From: Bacteroidales bacterium
GTDB taxonomy: Bacteria; Bacteroidota; Bacteroidia; Bacteroidales; Azobacteroidaceae
Length of the DNA: 11,984 nucleotides
Reading direction: 5' to 3'
Assembly: GCA_020860885.1 (NCBI GenBank)
Contig: JAJBTS010000136.1
Coordinates: 1 to 11,984 of the forward strand
Part shown: piece by piece, positions 1-8,006 of the stretch
Position numbering within the stretch: the first letter of the stretch is position 1
Layout: every line of letters begins with the position of its first letter
Notes under the pieces: generated by a model
Told to the model about the DNA's origin: nothing
Databases searched by the model: none
Seen by the model: the letters and a program-made list of their open reading frames with translations, nothing else
Translations under genes and position numbers: made by a program

Positions 1-1119
1 AACATACAGAAACTACTCGGCTTTGTTATTTTGGCTGCAATATTTGCTTCTTGCGGACCTAAGAATGAATTTACAATAAACGGAACAGTTACCGACAGGG
101 ATCTCAACGGACAAAAAATCTATATTTACCGTTACGATGAGAATGGAGATTACGCATCCGACTCTGCAGTTATAAAGAATAATAAATTCCAGATAAAAGG
201 AATCAGCGAGGAACCTGCTATTTTTTATGCTTTTATTGATGCTCCGGGAGTGTATGGAAGTATTGCACTGGGAGTACCCCTGCTGGTTAAACCGGGGAAG
301 ATCACTTATAAGATAGTGGGTGATGAAGCTATAATCGGAGGTAACGAGGAAAACGAAAGGTATCAACAACTCATAGATAAACAAATGCCGATAATGAAAC
401 AGATGGATGAATTGTCTGAAAAGTTTGATACTTCCACTCAAGAAGAAGAAAAAGAAAGACTGAGGGAGGAATACAGTCTCCTGAAAACTCAGGTAGATGA
501 TGCCAACAGGGAATTTATATATGAGAATATCGATAATCCATTCGGGAAAGATCTGTTCCTGGGGCATTATTATCTATTGACCTTGGAAGAAATCAAAGAA
601 CTATTATCCAAAACAGACGAATCGTTTTCTTCTCATCCGGAAGTGGTTGACATTATCGCTTTTATGACTCCTAAAGGTAAATTTCCCAAAGGAACCAAAT
701 ACATAGACTTTACTCTTTTGAATAAAGAAAATGAAGAAGTTTCTCTTTCTGATTATGTAGGGAAAGGAAAATATGTCCTTATTGATTTCTGGGCTTCCTG
801 GTGTGCTCCCTGTTTACAGGAAATGCCCGACCTGGTAGAGTTTTACAATCAATTGAAAAATGAAAAATTTGAGATTGTGGGAGTTTCACTGGATGAAGAC
901 AAAGAGCAATGGCTGAAAACCATCCGGGAATATAAAATGACCTGGCCTCAAATGGCAGACATGCAGCAATCTTCACCTGCTACAGGGAGCTATAACGTAT
1001 CCCATATTCCTTATACGGTATTGATCGATCCTCAGGGATTTATTATTGCCGATGGTTTAAGAGGACAAGAACTGGAAGAGGCAATATTGCATGCGCTCAA
1101 TATCCCACACGAACATTAA
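1..1119 (+). CDS. TlpA-family thioredoxin lipoprotein with DUF4369-like N-terminus (5' partial)
   Basis: Likely a periplasmic, membrane-anchored thiol-disulfide oxidoreductase. The frame is open to base 1, and the first codons read NIQKLLGFVILAAIFASC, a lipoprotein signal with lipobox Cys at 52-54, so the true start lies just before the window. The TTG at 31 is inside the signal peptide and is not a credible start. After the lipid-Cys comes a beta-rich domain typical of DUF4369 (roughly bases 60-350), then a Glu/Lys-rich helical linker (about 350-650). The thioredoxin domain follows, with active site WCAPC at 799-813 and the cis-Pro segment SHIPYTVLID near 1000-1030. This two-domain layout is common in Bacteroidota TlpA/ResA-like proteins; substrates are mostly unknown. 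It converges on the next gene with only 4 bases between stop codons and no hairpin visible there. Family call is firm; physiological role unknown. Confidence 0.9.
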   Translation, partial: NIQKLLGFVILAAIFASCGPKNEFTINGTVTDRDLNGQKIYIYRYDENGDYASDSAVIKNNKFQIKGISEEPAIFYAFIDAPGVYGSIALGVPLLVKPGKITYKIVGDEAIIGGNEENERYQQLIDKQMPIMKQMDELSEKFDTSTQEEEKERLREEYSLLKTQVDDANREFIYENIDNPFGKDLFLGHYYLLTLEEIKELLSKTDESFSSHPEVVDIIAFMTPKGKFPKGTKYIDFTLLNKENEEVSLSDYVGKGKYVLIDFWASWCAPCLQEMPDLVEFYNQLKNEKFEIVGVSLDEDKEQWLKTIREYKMTWPQMADMQQSSPATGSYNVSHIPYTVLIDPQGFIIADGLRGQELEEAILHALNIPHEH

Positions 1120-1123
1120 GAGT

Positions 1124-1804
1124 TTATTGGAAGCTGGTCAGGTAGGTAAGTTTAATACTTATCACCTGATTGGAAGAGGCCTGGAAATAATCGGACCTTG
1201 TGTTGTTAAATACATCGGATAGCCCGAAATAATAACGGCCTTCCAGGATAAAGCTCCCGATGCCGGTCCGGAATTCGAGACCTCCGCCTCCGGCAATACC
1301 GTAATCAAACTTTTTTTGTACATCCTGGGAATAATAAGAAGGAATTCCTTCATAAATAATATTCTCCCCGTTATTGGAAGGTCCGGGAGCATAGAGAACT
1401 TTTTCCAGTGTTTTTTCACTCAGGCAATATCCTATTTGAGGCCCTATATTAAAAACACCACGGAATCTTTTACCCATATTAAAATAAATATGTGTCATGA
1501 AAGGAAGTTCCAGATAACTTATGGAACGGCTGTATCTGTTTATCCGGATATCGTCGGATTGTTCTTTCCAGCCTCTTTGGGAATAGTTGAGCTCTGCCTG
1601 AAGTCCGAAGTTTTTCTCAGATATATATCTTACGGTTAATCCACCCTGCCCTTGTATTAGTTTCTCTTGTGGAACATAAAATACAAATCTCATGCTGCTG
1701 AGGGTAACTCCACCGTTTATACCGTATTCAAACCCTGTATTCTGGGCATGTGATAAGTTAACAGTAAATAATAAGAGGATGAATCCCAGGATATTCTTTT
1801 TCAT
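1124..1804 (-). CDS. Outer-membrane beta-barrel protein (PorT-like/OMP_b-brl_2 family)
   Basis: A 226-residue protein with a clear signal peptide (MKKNILGFILLLFTVNLSHAQ, cut after about residue 20). The mature part has alternating-polarity strands with many Gly and aromatic residues: FEYGINGGVTLSSM at the start, FGLQAELNYSQRGW, LELPFMTHIYF, FGLSDV, and a final SIKLTYLTSF strand. This is the pattern of the small 8-stranded barrels of pfam13568, which databases often name 'PorT family' whether or not they act in type IX secretion. The start is fixed by an ATGA overlap with the upstream LysM/PBP gene (stop and start share bases 1801-1804), implying translational coupling. No enzymatic motif is visible. 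A structural or transport role in the outer membrane is the likely reading; equating it with T9SS PorT is not supported. Confidence 0.83.
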   Translation of the reverse strand: MKKNILGFILLLFTVNLSHAQNTGFEYGINGGVTLSSMRFVFYVPQEKLIQGQGGLTVRYISEKNFGLQAELNYSQRGWKEQSDDIRINRYSRSISYLELPFMTHIYFNMGKRFRGVFNIGPQIGYCLSEKTLEKVLYAPGPSNNGENIIYEGIPSYYSQDVQKKFDYGIAGGGGLEFRTGIGSFILEGRYYFGLSDVFNNTRSDYFQASSNQVISIKLTYLTSFQ

Positions 1805-3387
1805 TTTACTTTTATCTGACTGGAAACAATTTTAAAATCCGGTTTGAATTCTACTAAATAAAGATTAGCATTTATAAATCCTCCCCAGTTGTTTACGCGT
1901 TCGAATTGGAAATCGGTTTGAATGCCTTTGTAATTTAGTTTATTGACATTTACATCGTAAGATGTTCCGAATTTGTCCAACAGTTGTATAAAGAACATAG
2001 ATGTATCGTAACCCAGCATGCCATATTTCGGGAAAATATTGATAAGTTCCCTGGAATACCAGCTTATGTATCTGTTATGAAAAGACCTCACAGCCGGAGA
2101 AGTCGGATTGGCATAAAAGACACTGTAAAAGGTTGCATCCAAAGTGAAGAAATCTCCTGAGTGTTCCGTACTTAATACTTGCCAGGAAGGGTGCCCGAAC
2201 AGGGATATCGAAGTGGATGGATTTGTCTCCCGGATTGCTTTTAACGGAGCAATAAGATTCATTAAGATCTCATTGCTGTCGTCCGAAGGAATGAAAACAT
2301 TATTCTTCGTAGGGTCAATCACATTTTCTATCTCTGCTGCCGGATTTGCAGCATTGATTTCCTTATAAGAAATATTTCTGGATCTCAGGTCTTTCTGTAC
2401 CGTTTGTATGAAATCTATTTTATTTCTTCTGTCTGCAGGGATATAAAATACAATGTTCGAATCTTTGTATTTATTGCAAAAAGCCGCAGAAGCTTTGGAA
2501 TACAAATAAGGCTGAGGGGTATTTACCTGATAGACGTGGTATTTAGTTAAAGGTTCATCGCTGGTCGAAGTAAAAGGAATTACATAGGGGATATTATTTT
2601 CGTATGCAAAGTTTGAAATTAATTTAATCTGTTCGTCAGACAAACCTCCTATGATTAAATTAAGGTTTTGCATCGATGGTTTATTAAGGATGGAAGGAAT
2701 AAGATTTGTCTTGGAACCCGTATCGTGAATCTGTAAATTCACAGAAATTCCTTTTTTCTTTAAGTCTTCTAATGCAAGAAGCACTCCTTCATAATATTCA
2801 ACCATACGGTTACCGGCAGCATTGGAGGCACTTGTTCCTTCCTTTAAATTGAGCGGTAATAATAAAGCCACTTTGATAGTTTTGATGTCCTGCCCCCTTC
2901 TGGAGGTGTTGAGCAACGCGTTGGTTATTCTCTGGTTGTATTCTTCATTTCCTTCCATGGGAGTGGTTACCTGATTGATAGGAATACGTATAATCTTACC
3001 GATGGTAAACGTTTCGACGGATAGGCCCGGATTAGCACGGATGATATCTTCTCCCTGCATGTAATACTTTTTTGAAACCGAATAAAGCGTTTCTTTGGGT
3101 TGTATCGTATGATAAAAATAAGATCCCGATTCCTGTGGTATTTTCAGTTGTTTTCCCGCTTGTATTCCACTTTCACTTCCCGGATTAAGTTGAAAAATAC
3201 CGTCTACTTTAACATTATACATTTTAGATATGGAATAGACTGTTTGTCCCCGTTCTACTGTATGAAGAAAAAAATCCCCTTCCTGGGTTAAAAAAGTTGT
3301 TTCCTGATAAAATGCTTCTTCTGATTTTACGTTATAGAATTGAATACTGAATAGTAAAAGTATAAATATTAATGTTTTTGACTTCAT
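1801..3387 (-). CDS. Tandem LysM and PBP1-like domain protein
   Basis: A 528-residue exported protein. A signal peptide occupies residues 1-22. Two LysM repeats follow, at about 41-84 (HTVERGQTVYSISKMYNV...) and 91-136 (HTIQPKETLYSVSKKYYM...); LysM domains bind peptidoglycan glycan strands. From about residue 170 (IKVALLLPLN) to the end the protein resembles a type I periplasmic binding fold: the hydrophobic strand opening, YYEGVLLALEDLKKKG, then LNLIIGGLSDEQIKLIS and IPYVIPFTSTSDEPL, as in Leu/Ile/Val-type receptors and LpoA-like proteins. I see no transporter genes nearby, so a cell-wall-associated sensor or scaffold role is as likely as solute uptake. Stop overlaps the start of the barrel gene by 4 bases. 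A promoter lies in the divergent region just upstream (TAACTTTG at 3420-3427). Domain calls firm; function unknown. Confidence 0.9.
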   Translation of the reverse strand: MKSKTLIFILLLFSIQFYNVKSEEAFYQETTFLTQEGDFFLHTVERGQTVYSISKMYNVKVDGIFQLNPGSESGIQAGKQLKIPQESGSYFYHTIQPKETLYSVSKKYYMQGEDIIRANPGLSVETFTIGKIIRIPINQVTTPMEGNEEYNQRITNALLNTSRRGQDIKTIKVALLLPLNLKEGTSASNAAGNRMVEYYEGVLLALEDLKKKGISVNLQIHDTGSKTNLIPSILNKPSMQNLNLIIGGLSDEQIKLISNFAYENNIPYVIPFTSTSDEPLTKYHVYQVNTPQPYLYSKASAAFCNKYKDSNIVFYIPADRRNKIDFIQTVQKDLRSRNISYKEINAANPAAEIENVIDPTKNNVFIPSDDSNEILMNLIAPLKAIRETNPSTSISLFGHPSWQVLSTEHSGDFFTLDATFYSVFYANPTSPAVRSFHNRYISWYSRELINIFPKYGMLGYDTSMFFIQLLDKFGTSYDVNVNKLNYKGIQTDFQFERVNNWGGFINANLYLVEFKPDFKIVSSQIKVK

Positions 3388-3419
3388 CTGTTTCTAAGTT
3401 TGTTCGTTCAGATAAGTTA

Positions 3420-3450
3420 CAAAGTTAGAAATAATTCTTAATTTTGAAAC
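3420..3450 (-). promoter_or_regulatory. Predicted Bacteroidota promoter for the LysM/PBP gene pair
   Basis: Read on the minus strand, TAACTTTG (3427 to 3420) matches the Bacteroidota -7 consensus TAnnTTTG exactly. Eighteen bases upstream is TTTC (3449 to 3446), a three-of-four match to the -33 TTTG. The expected transcription start is near 3413, leaving a leader of roughly 25 bases before the ATG at 3387. No Shine-Dalgarno sequence is present, as usual in this phylum. The call rests on consensus matching only. Confidence 0.5.
3439..3446 (+). promoter_or_regulatory. Possible -7 box for the T9SS type B cargo gene
   Basis: TAATTTTG matches TAnnTTTG and ends only four bases before the ATG at 3451. 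If used, transcription would begin about at the start codon, giving a leaderless or nearly leaderless mRNA. I find no convincing TTTG at the correct -33 distance; the nearest, at 3399-3402, is too far upstream. The box overlaps the opposing promoter for the LysM gene, so both directions share a 63-bp region. Chance matching in AT-rich DNA is possible. Confidence 0.3.
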
Positions 3451-4794
3451 ATGAAAAAAGCGATAGTTTACATAATGTCATTCTTTCTGATAGCACCTGT
3501 CTATTCTCAGTATAGGGTTGAGGGAGGGGAAGGAGAACCTTTACGGGAAGTAAATGATATGAGTAATTTCATTGAAGTCTGGCTCTTAAACGGATTATCG
3601 GGAGCTGAAATTTCCTTTACTTCTGCCGAACCGGTCGCTTCGCACCGATGGTTTAAATATAAAACCAGTACAGGAGAAACCTTTCCTGTCGCTACGGCTG
3701 AATCGTCACTGACTACGTCGGTTATACGGGATATCGAAGATGGCTTCGGATATTATGTGGGCAATGAATACGGTCCGGGAGGAAATAATGTAGTGTGGAT
3801 CATTGATTACAGTCAGCACTTGCCTCAAATCGTTTCTGTGACGTTTGATGAAATAGAAGAAGAACGTTGTGAAAATCTCAAACTGATAATGGATATGGAT
3901 GCCGATCCTTTGGTTTACTATCTGACGGATGGGGTATATCAGGAAATCCGGAGGCACTTCTTTCTTGAATATCAGCAATTAAGATGGGAGGGTGAGAGCA
4001 AACAGTTTATACAGGAACTCAAAACAGAAGAATTTAATCGCGTGGTTTTAGAACATGTAGTGGATGCTCCTCTGGTAAATACTTCTTATACTCTTCGCGG
4101 CGACCAGTTTGCAGAGCATTTCGGAAAGCTGTATAGTGTAAATTCACCGGAATACAATGCAGTCGCTATAGATGTTCATACGTATGCGTATGTAATTCCT
4201 GAAGAAGGAGAGGAAGAAGAACTGAATTCCGAACAAGCTTACCAGGCTCCTTTGAACGTTCGTTTTGAAGCTTATTCCAACGATCCCCCCGGTGTCATGT
4301 ACACCTGGAAAATATTTAAAATAGATCCGTCAACAGGAAAAAGAGAATCGTCGGAAACGTATAGATACAACACCCAGAATTGTGAGGTTAATTTTACCTT
4401 TTCAGGTACTTATGATGTGGTTATAGAAGTCAAAGTTCCTAATTCGGATGAAACATGCGCCTATGAAACAGCTTCGGATACTCAGGAGTTCAGACTGATC
4501 CTGGAAGAATCATTCCTGAGATTACCCAATGCTTTCAGCCCGGGTAGTTCTATTGGTTCGAACGATGTCTATAAAGTATATTCCAAATCGTTAATCTCTT
4601 TCAAAGCTTCTGTTTTTAACCGTTGGGGAAATATACTCTATACATGGACAGATCCGGAGGAGGGATGGGACGGAAGAGTGAACGGAAAATATGTACCCAC
4701 AGGTGTTTATTTTGTTGTTGTGGAAGCAAAGGGTGCTGACGGACGAAACTATAAAGAGTCCAGTGATATTAATGTATTAAGATCCAGAAATTAA
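3451..4794 (+). CDS. T9SS type B (gliding-motility CTD/CHU_C) cargo protein
   Basis: A 447-residue secreted protein. A signal peptide spans residues 1-19 or so (MKKAIVYIMSFFLIAPVYSQ). The body is predicted beta-rich, with Ig/PKD-like character: around residues 245-350 there are segments such as APLNVRFEAYSNDPPGVMYTWKIF and the Cys-containing NCEVNFTFSGTYDVVIEV, typical of PKD-like folds. Residues about 358-447 form the type B C-terminal domain: LPNAFSPG at 358, FNRWGN at 389-394, then EEGWDGRVNGKYVPTGVYFVVV and a closing strand. This domain directs proteins through the type IX secretion system to the cell surface or medium. The lytic transglycosylase gene starts 15 bases downstream, suggesting co-transcription. 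The N-terminal 230 residues match no family I can name. The sorting domain is secure; the surface role is unknown. Confidence 0.88.
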   Translation: MKKAIVYIMSFFLIAPVYSQYRVEGGEGEPLREVNDMSNFIEVWLLNGLSGAEISFTSAEPVASHRWFKYKTSTGETFPVATAESSLTTSVIRDIEDGFGYYVGNEYGPGGNNVVWIIDYSQHLPQIVSVTFDEIEEERCENLKLIMDMDADPLVYYLTDGVYQEIRRHFFLEYQQLRWEGESKQFIQELKTEEFNRVVLEHVVDAPLVNTSYTLRGDQFAEHFGKLYSVNSPEYNAVAIDVHTYAYVIPEEGEEEELNSEQAYQAPLNVRFEAYSNDPPGVMYTWKIFKIDPSTGKRESSETYRYNTQNCEVNFTFSGTYDVVIEVKVPNSDETCAYETASDTQEFRLILEESFLRLPNAFSPGSSIGSNDVYKVYSKSLISFKASVFNRWGNILYTWTDPEEGWDGRVNGKYVPTGVYFVVVEAKGADGRNYKESSDINVLRSRN

Positions 4795-4809
4795 TAAACA
4801 AAAAATTTT

Positions 4810-5805
4810 ATGAAAGCAAACAGTTATTTATCCTTAAAAAATTATATTCTAATATTTCTTTTATTAGTTATCGTTGTTCTTTTATCTTTCCTGTTAGCAG
4901 GAAGTAAAGATCCTGGATCTGTTGTAGAGCAAAGACCTTTTGTATCTTCCATGACTGTATCCGTTCCGGTTCCTGACCATGTAGAATTTTGTGGAAACAG
5001 AATATCCCTGGAACGGTTGGATATGCGTGAACGTTATGACAGGGAGATCAACAGTTTTACTTATTTTCATTCAACTACTTTGTTGTATCTGAAGAGAGCT
5101 AACCGTTTCTTTCCGATCATAGAACCTATTTTGAAAAAGAACGGAATTCCGGATGATTTCAAATATCTCTGTGTGATCGAGAGTGGACTGGATACGAGGG
5201 CTTTATCGCCTGCTAAAGCAGCAGGAATATGGCAGTTCATGGAAGCTACGGGAAAAAGCTATGGACTGGAAATACGTGATGGAATCGATGAACGCTACCA
5301 TGTGGCAAAAGCTACGGAAGCGGCATGCAGATATTTTAGAGAAGCTTACGAACGTTATGGCGACTGGGTAAATGTAGCGGCATCTTACAATGCAGGTATG
5401 GGGCGGATTTCTTCCCAATTGGAAAGACAATATGTTGATTCTGCTTTTGATCTGCTATTGGTATCGGAAACTTCACGGTACGTATTCCGTATAATGGCGG
5501 CAAAACAGATCTTTATGAATCCTCAGAGGTATGGGTTTGTATTGAAGAAGGAAAATTTGTATCCTATGGTAGAAGTGGATTATGTAGAAGTGTCGTCAGA
5601 TATTCCTGATTTAGCTGCATTCGCAAAACAATATGGTATCAACTATATGATTCTGAAAGATTATAATGTATGGTTAAGGGATACAAAATTAACCATGCAG
5701 AAAAATAGTGTAAAGACATACCGGATCGCTATCCCGAAAAAAGAAGCTCTTCAATATAACAAGGAAAATGTACAAGTACACGATAGGCAATGGGTGGTAA
5801 ATTAG
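4810..5805 (+). CDS. Membrane-anchored lytic transglycosylase (SLT/GH23, MltD-like)
   Basis: A 331-residue peptidoglycan lytic transglycosylase, cleaving the MurNAc-GlcNAc linkage with formation of 1,6-anhydro ends. An uncleaved-looking hydrophobic segment (residues about 12-31) should anchor it facing the periplasm. The SLT domain covers about residues 95-215: KNGIPDDFKYLCVIESGL contains the probable catalytic Glu124, followed by SPAKAAGIWQFMEATGKSYGL, DERYHVAKATEAACRYF, and GDWVNVAASYNAGMGRI, the family hallmarks. The region after 240 (AKQYGINYMILKDYNVWLRD...) resembles a degenerate LysM-type unit, but this is weak. MltD of Enterobacteria carries clear LysM repeats; here they are reduced. 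It follows the type B cargo gene by 15 bases and ends before a strong hairpin terminator. A link between wall remodelling and the neighbouring LysM and secreted proteins is plausible but inferred. Confidence 0.92.
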   Translation: MKANSYLSLKNYILIFLLLVIVVLLSFLLAGSKDPGSVVEQRPFVSSMTVSVPVPDHVEFCGNRISLERLDMRERYDREINSFTYFHSTTLLYLKRANRFFPIIEPILKKNGIPDDFKYLCVIESGLDTRALSPAKAAGIWQFMEATGKSYGLEIRDGIDERYHVAKATEAACRYFREAYERYGDWVNVAASYNAGMGRISSQLERQYVDSAFDLLLVSETSRYVFRIMAAKQIFMNPQRYGFVLKKENLYPMVEVDYVEVSSDIPDLAAFAKQYGINYMILKDYNVWLRDTKLTMQKNSVKTYRIAIPKKEALQYNKENVQVHDRQWVVN

Positions 5806-5850
5806 TAATCTTATGAACGTGATCTAATAGTAATCCGTATAGTAAATCAA

Positions 5851-5890
5851 AAGAGGTGGCTCAGAATATGAATGTTCTAAACCACCTCTT
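5851..5890. terminator. Bidirectional hairpin terminator between convergent operons
   Basis: AAGAGGTGG (5851-5859) pairs perfectly with CCACCTCTT (5882-5890). An inner AGAA/TTCT stem (5863-5866 with 5875-5878) extends the hairpin. On the + strand it is followed by CTGTTTTTAACTGTTTTTTA. On the - strand the stem runs into TTGATTT, a weaker T tract. It sits between the transglycosylase stop and the stop of the minus-strand operon, the right place to stop both transcripts. Confidence 0.85.
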
Positions 5891-5914
5891 CTGTTTTTAA
5901 CTGTTTTTTAAGTA

Positions 5915-7141
5915 TTATTTTACCGCCACTTTTATCGTTTCTGTAACACTATCGGCATAGGATACGGAAAGAATGTATACTCCGCCGGGTAATTCATAAG
6001 AAAAAGAATTTGTTCTTGTATTCAGAATCTGTCCTGCAACCGAATAAATGGTAACATTTTTTATATCCTCGCCTTCAATTTTCAAAGACTTATTGTCCAT
6101 GGAAATGCGGGTTCTTTTTTCTTTATCTGTATCTATCGCTGGAAGGCTTGTATATCCCCACATTTTCTGAGGGGTTACAAAATTGCATATGCTTCCCTGA
6201 TCGCTGTAGCTGTAATCGCAGATTTCTCTTCCGGGACCTGCGCCTCCCGATTGATTCATTCCGCTGGTGCCTCTTCCGTAGCGTTGGATGGCCCAATCCG
6301 GATAAACTTCCGTAAGTTTTAATTTAGCCCCGGCCGAAGACGATGTGGTAATGTATCGTGATAACGTTGAATTATATGCAATCTTACGACCCGTTTTACT
6401 GATCAGTTCATATTCATAATCTCCATTGGGAGCAGATGCCGGAATTAATTTCCAAAGTTGAGCGTTGGAATTCTCTTTGGCGTTTTCTGTTCTCAATTTT
6501 GCATTTTCTCCCATATCCTGAAGAACAGGTTTTAAGCTTGTATTCGAAGTCCGGTTGAATTGAATATAATACCAGGTTTCGTCGGAATCGTCTACCGAAC
6601 TTACTTTGGGTATTTCAGGGCCGGGAGGTTCTTCCATTAAGTGGGTAGGAACGAAAATTAATGAACTTCCTGCCGAAGCTAAAGAAGTACCTCTTTCCAG
6701 GAGCTTACCAAATGTCTCTCCACCTTTCTGATTCATATAGCCGCTGTTATATTTTAATACAAATCCGGGATAAGCAGTAGATGTGGACTTAACAATAGAA
6801 AATAAAGCTGCGGTACTTGTTTTACTGGTTACAAACCGGGAAGACAGATAACACAATTTATGGCCTTTTGCTGATTCTATCTCGTATTTATATTCCCCAC
6901 TGGGCTTGGAGGCTTCGACAATTTTCCAATGTTGTTCTGCGTTTATTAAACTTACGTTCTGAGTTGTTAAAGGCACAGCTTCTCCGAAATCTTCCAGAAC
7001 AGCATTCCCTTTGGTAAATTGTATGTAGTACCATACTTCATTATCGGAAGTGCTTATCTCAGGCATTGTGGCTTGAGCGTATATATTGCTAAGTAATAGA
7101 GACGCCAACAGGAAGGATATGGATAATAATATTTTTTTCAT
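5915..7141 (-). CDS. T9SS type A secreted protein with two tandem trefoil-like domains
   Basis: A 408-residue exported protein, last gene of the operon. Signal peptide residues 1-23 (ends NIYAQ). Two homologous units follow, about 33-166 and 185-325. Both open with a WYYIQF core (W37 and W190), carry an LxDxGE segment, a W-K-(I/L) motif, a GxYxYE(I/L) motif, and later a G-x-MNQ(K/S)GG motif. The pattern is reminiscent of ricin-type beta-trefoil carbohydrate-binding units, though the QxW repeats are not textbook. Residues about 352-408 form a type A sorting domain: SLKIEGEDIKNVTIYSVAGQ, then LPGGVYILSV and a basic ending, so it should leave the cell by type IX secretion and be anchored on the surface. 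It starts 10 bases after the second Omp28 gene. Ligand unknown. The sorting domain and duplication are directly visible; carbohydrate binding is inference. Confidence 0.88.
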   Translation of the reverse strand: MKKILLSISFLLASLLLSNIYAQATMPEISTSDNEVWYYIQFTKGNAVLEDFGEAVPLTTQNVSLINAEQHWKIVEASKPSGEYKYEIESAKGHKLCYLSSRFVTSKTSTAALFSIVKSTSTAYPGFVLKYNSGYMNQKGGETFGKLLERGTSLASAGSSLIFVPTHLMEEPPGPEIPKVSSVDDSDETWYYIQFNRTSNTSLKPVLQDMGENAKLRTENAKENSNAQLWKLIPASAPNGDYEYELISKTGRKIAYNSTLSRYITTSSSAGAKLKLTEVYPDWAIQRYGRGTSGMNQSGGAGPGREICDYSYSDQGSICNFVTPQKMWGYTSLPAIDTDKEKRTRISMDNKSLKIEGEDIKNVTIYSVAGQILNTRTNSFSYELPGGVYILSVSYADSVTETIKVAVK

Positions 7142-7151
7142 GATTCGACTT

Positions 7152-7964
7152 TTATTTTTGTATTTCTAAAGAAGCTTTTGCTCCTGTAATAATTTCCTGT
7201 GTATCTTCCGCAATAAAAACAACTATTTCCAGGTCTTCCAGTTTGTAGGGAATATTGAATGATTTTTCGGGAACAGTATATTCGAATGTTTTTTCTACGA
7301 AAGTTCCTTCGGATGTTGTTTCGATAGTTTCTCCCCATTGGCCGGTAAGTAAGCGCCGTAGCATATGCATGTGTTTATACAGGCCGTTTACCATATAGCT
7401 AGGATTGTAGGCTGCTCCGTTGCTTTGCGGACCCAGTATATTGTTTTGCAGCAAAGCAACATTCAGTTTATTTGTTGCTTTTGGACTATCGCCTGTATAA
7501 TATATTTCTACATCGATGGTTAATTTCCTGGTTTCCGAATCTATAACGGCTTTTGCTGCTATATTTACATAAGAATCCTGTTTCAATATAGTGTTGGCAC
7601 TCCCTGACCAGCTTCCGCGACCCAGTGAAGTTTTACCTCCGGAGAATACATGGCGGTTAACTGTTCCGGCAGGAAAACCGGTAAGGCCGGTTTGTCCGGC
7701 CAATGCATCTCCATAGGGTGTTTTGTAGTAAGGAGATTCGACCGCATAGTAACCCTGATGGATATTGATCACGGATACGCGTCCGGGATTGGCTGCTGCT
7801 ATTTCATTCGTTATCCTATGACCATCCGGACAAAAGCCGCAGTTTACCCCCGTATATTCTTCAATCACTGCATTTTTCTTCGATGGTTCGGTGGATACAA
7901 ATGTTTGTGCCTGCAGAGCGCTGCCTGCAAGTATACAAAAAATTAAAAGTAATTTTGCTTTCAT
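7152..7964 (-). CDS. Omp28-family protein with CXXC thioredoxin-like motif (second copy)
   Basis: A 270-residue protein of the Omp28 family, named after a Porphyromonas gingivalis outer-membrane protein. A signal peptide covers residues 1-20 (MKAKLLLIFCILAGSALQAQ), giving a signal peptidase I substrate rather than a lipoprotein. The N-terminal half holds VIEEYTGVNCGFCPDGH with Cys42 and Cys45 in a CXXC arrangement, then RVSVINIHQGYY, and TGFPAGTVNR in the position of a thioredoxin cis-Pro. The C-terminal half is beta-rich, with NVALLQNNILGPQ, HMHMLRRLLTGQWGE and DLEIVVFIAEDTQEI, shared with the paralogue at 8733-9576. Its likely role is at the outer membrane or surface, with a redox activity that is suggested by CXXC but unproven. 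It lies 42 bases after the preceding reading frame and 10 before the next gene. Confidence 0.9.
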   Translation of the reverse strand: MKAKLLLIFCILAGSALQAQTFVSTEPSKKNAVIEEYTGVNCGFCPDGHRITNEIAAANPGRVSVINIHQGYYAVESPYYKTPYGDALAGQTGLTGFPAGTVNRHVFSGGKTSLGRGSWSGSANTILKQDSYVNIAAKAVIDSETRKLTIDVEIYYTGDSPKATNKLNVALLQNNILGPQSNGAAYNPSYMVNGLYKHMHMLRRLLTGQWGETIETTSEGTFVEKTFEYTVPEKSFNIPYKLEDLEIVVFIAEDTQEIITGAKASLEIQK

Positions 7965-8006
7965 GGTGAATGTGTAAATCAGTTAGAAACTCTATAGGAA
8001 ATAAAA

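Noticed and set aside
31..33. TTG as the start of the first TlpA-family gene
   Set aside because: The frame is open back to base 1 and encodes the charged and hydrophobic start of a lipoprotein signal; a TTG start would remove the n-region. The real start is outside the window.
13..567. Minus-strand 184-residue open frame
   Set aside because: It lies fully opposite the TlpA-family gene, has low-complexity Phe/Leu/Ser content from antisense codons, and shows no recognisable motif.
1124..1804. True PorT of the type IX secretion machine
   Set aside because: The sequence fits the general small-barrel family; no neighbouring secretion gene or distinguishing motif supports the specific identity.
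5851..5890. Inverted repeat as the end of a mobile element
   Set aside because: There is no matching second copy or transposase in the window, and a hairpin with T tracts between convergent genes is explained by a terminator.
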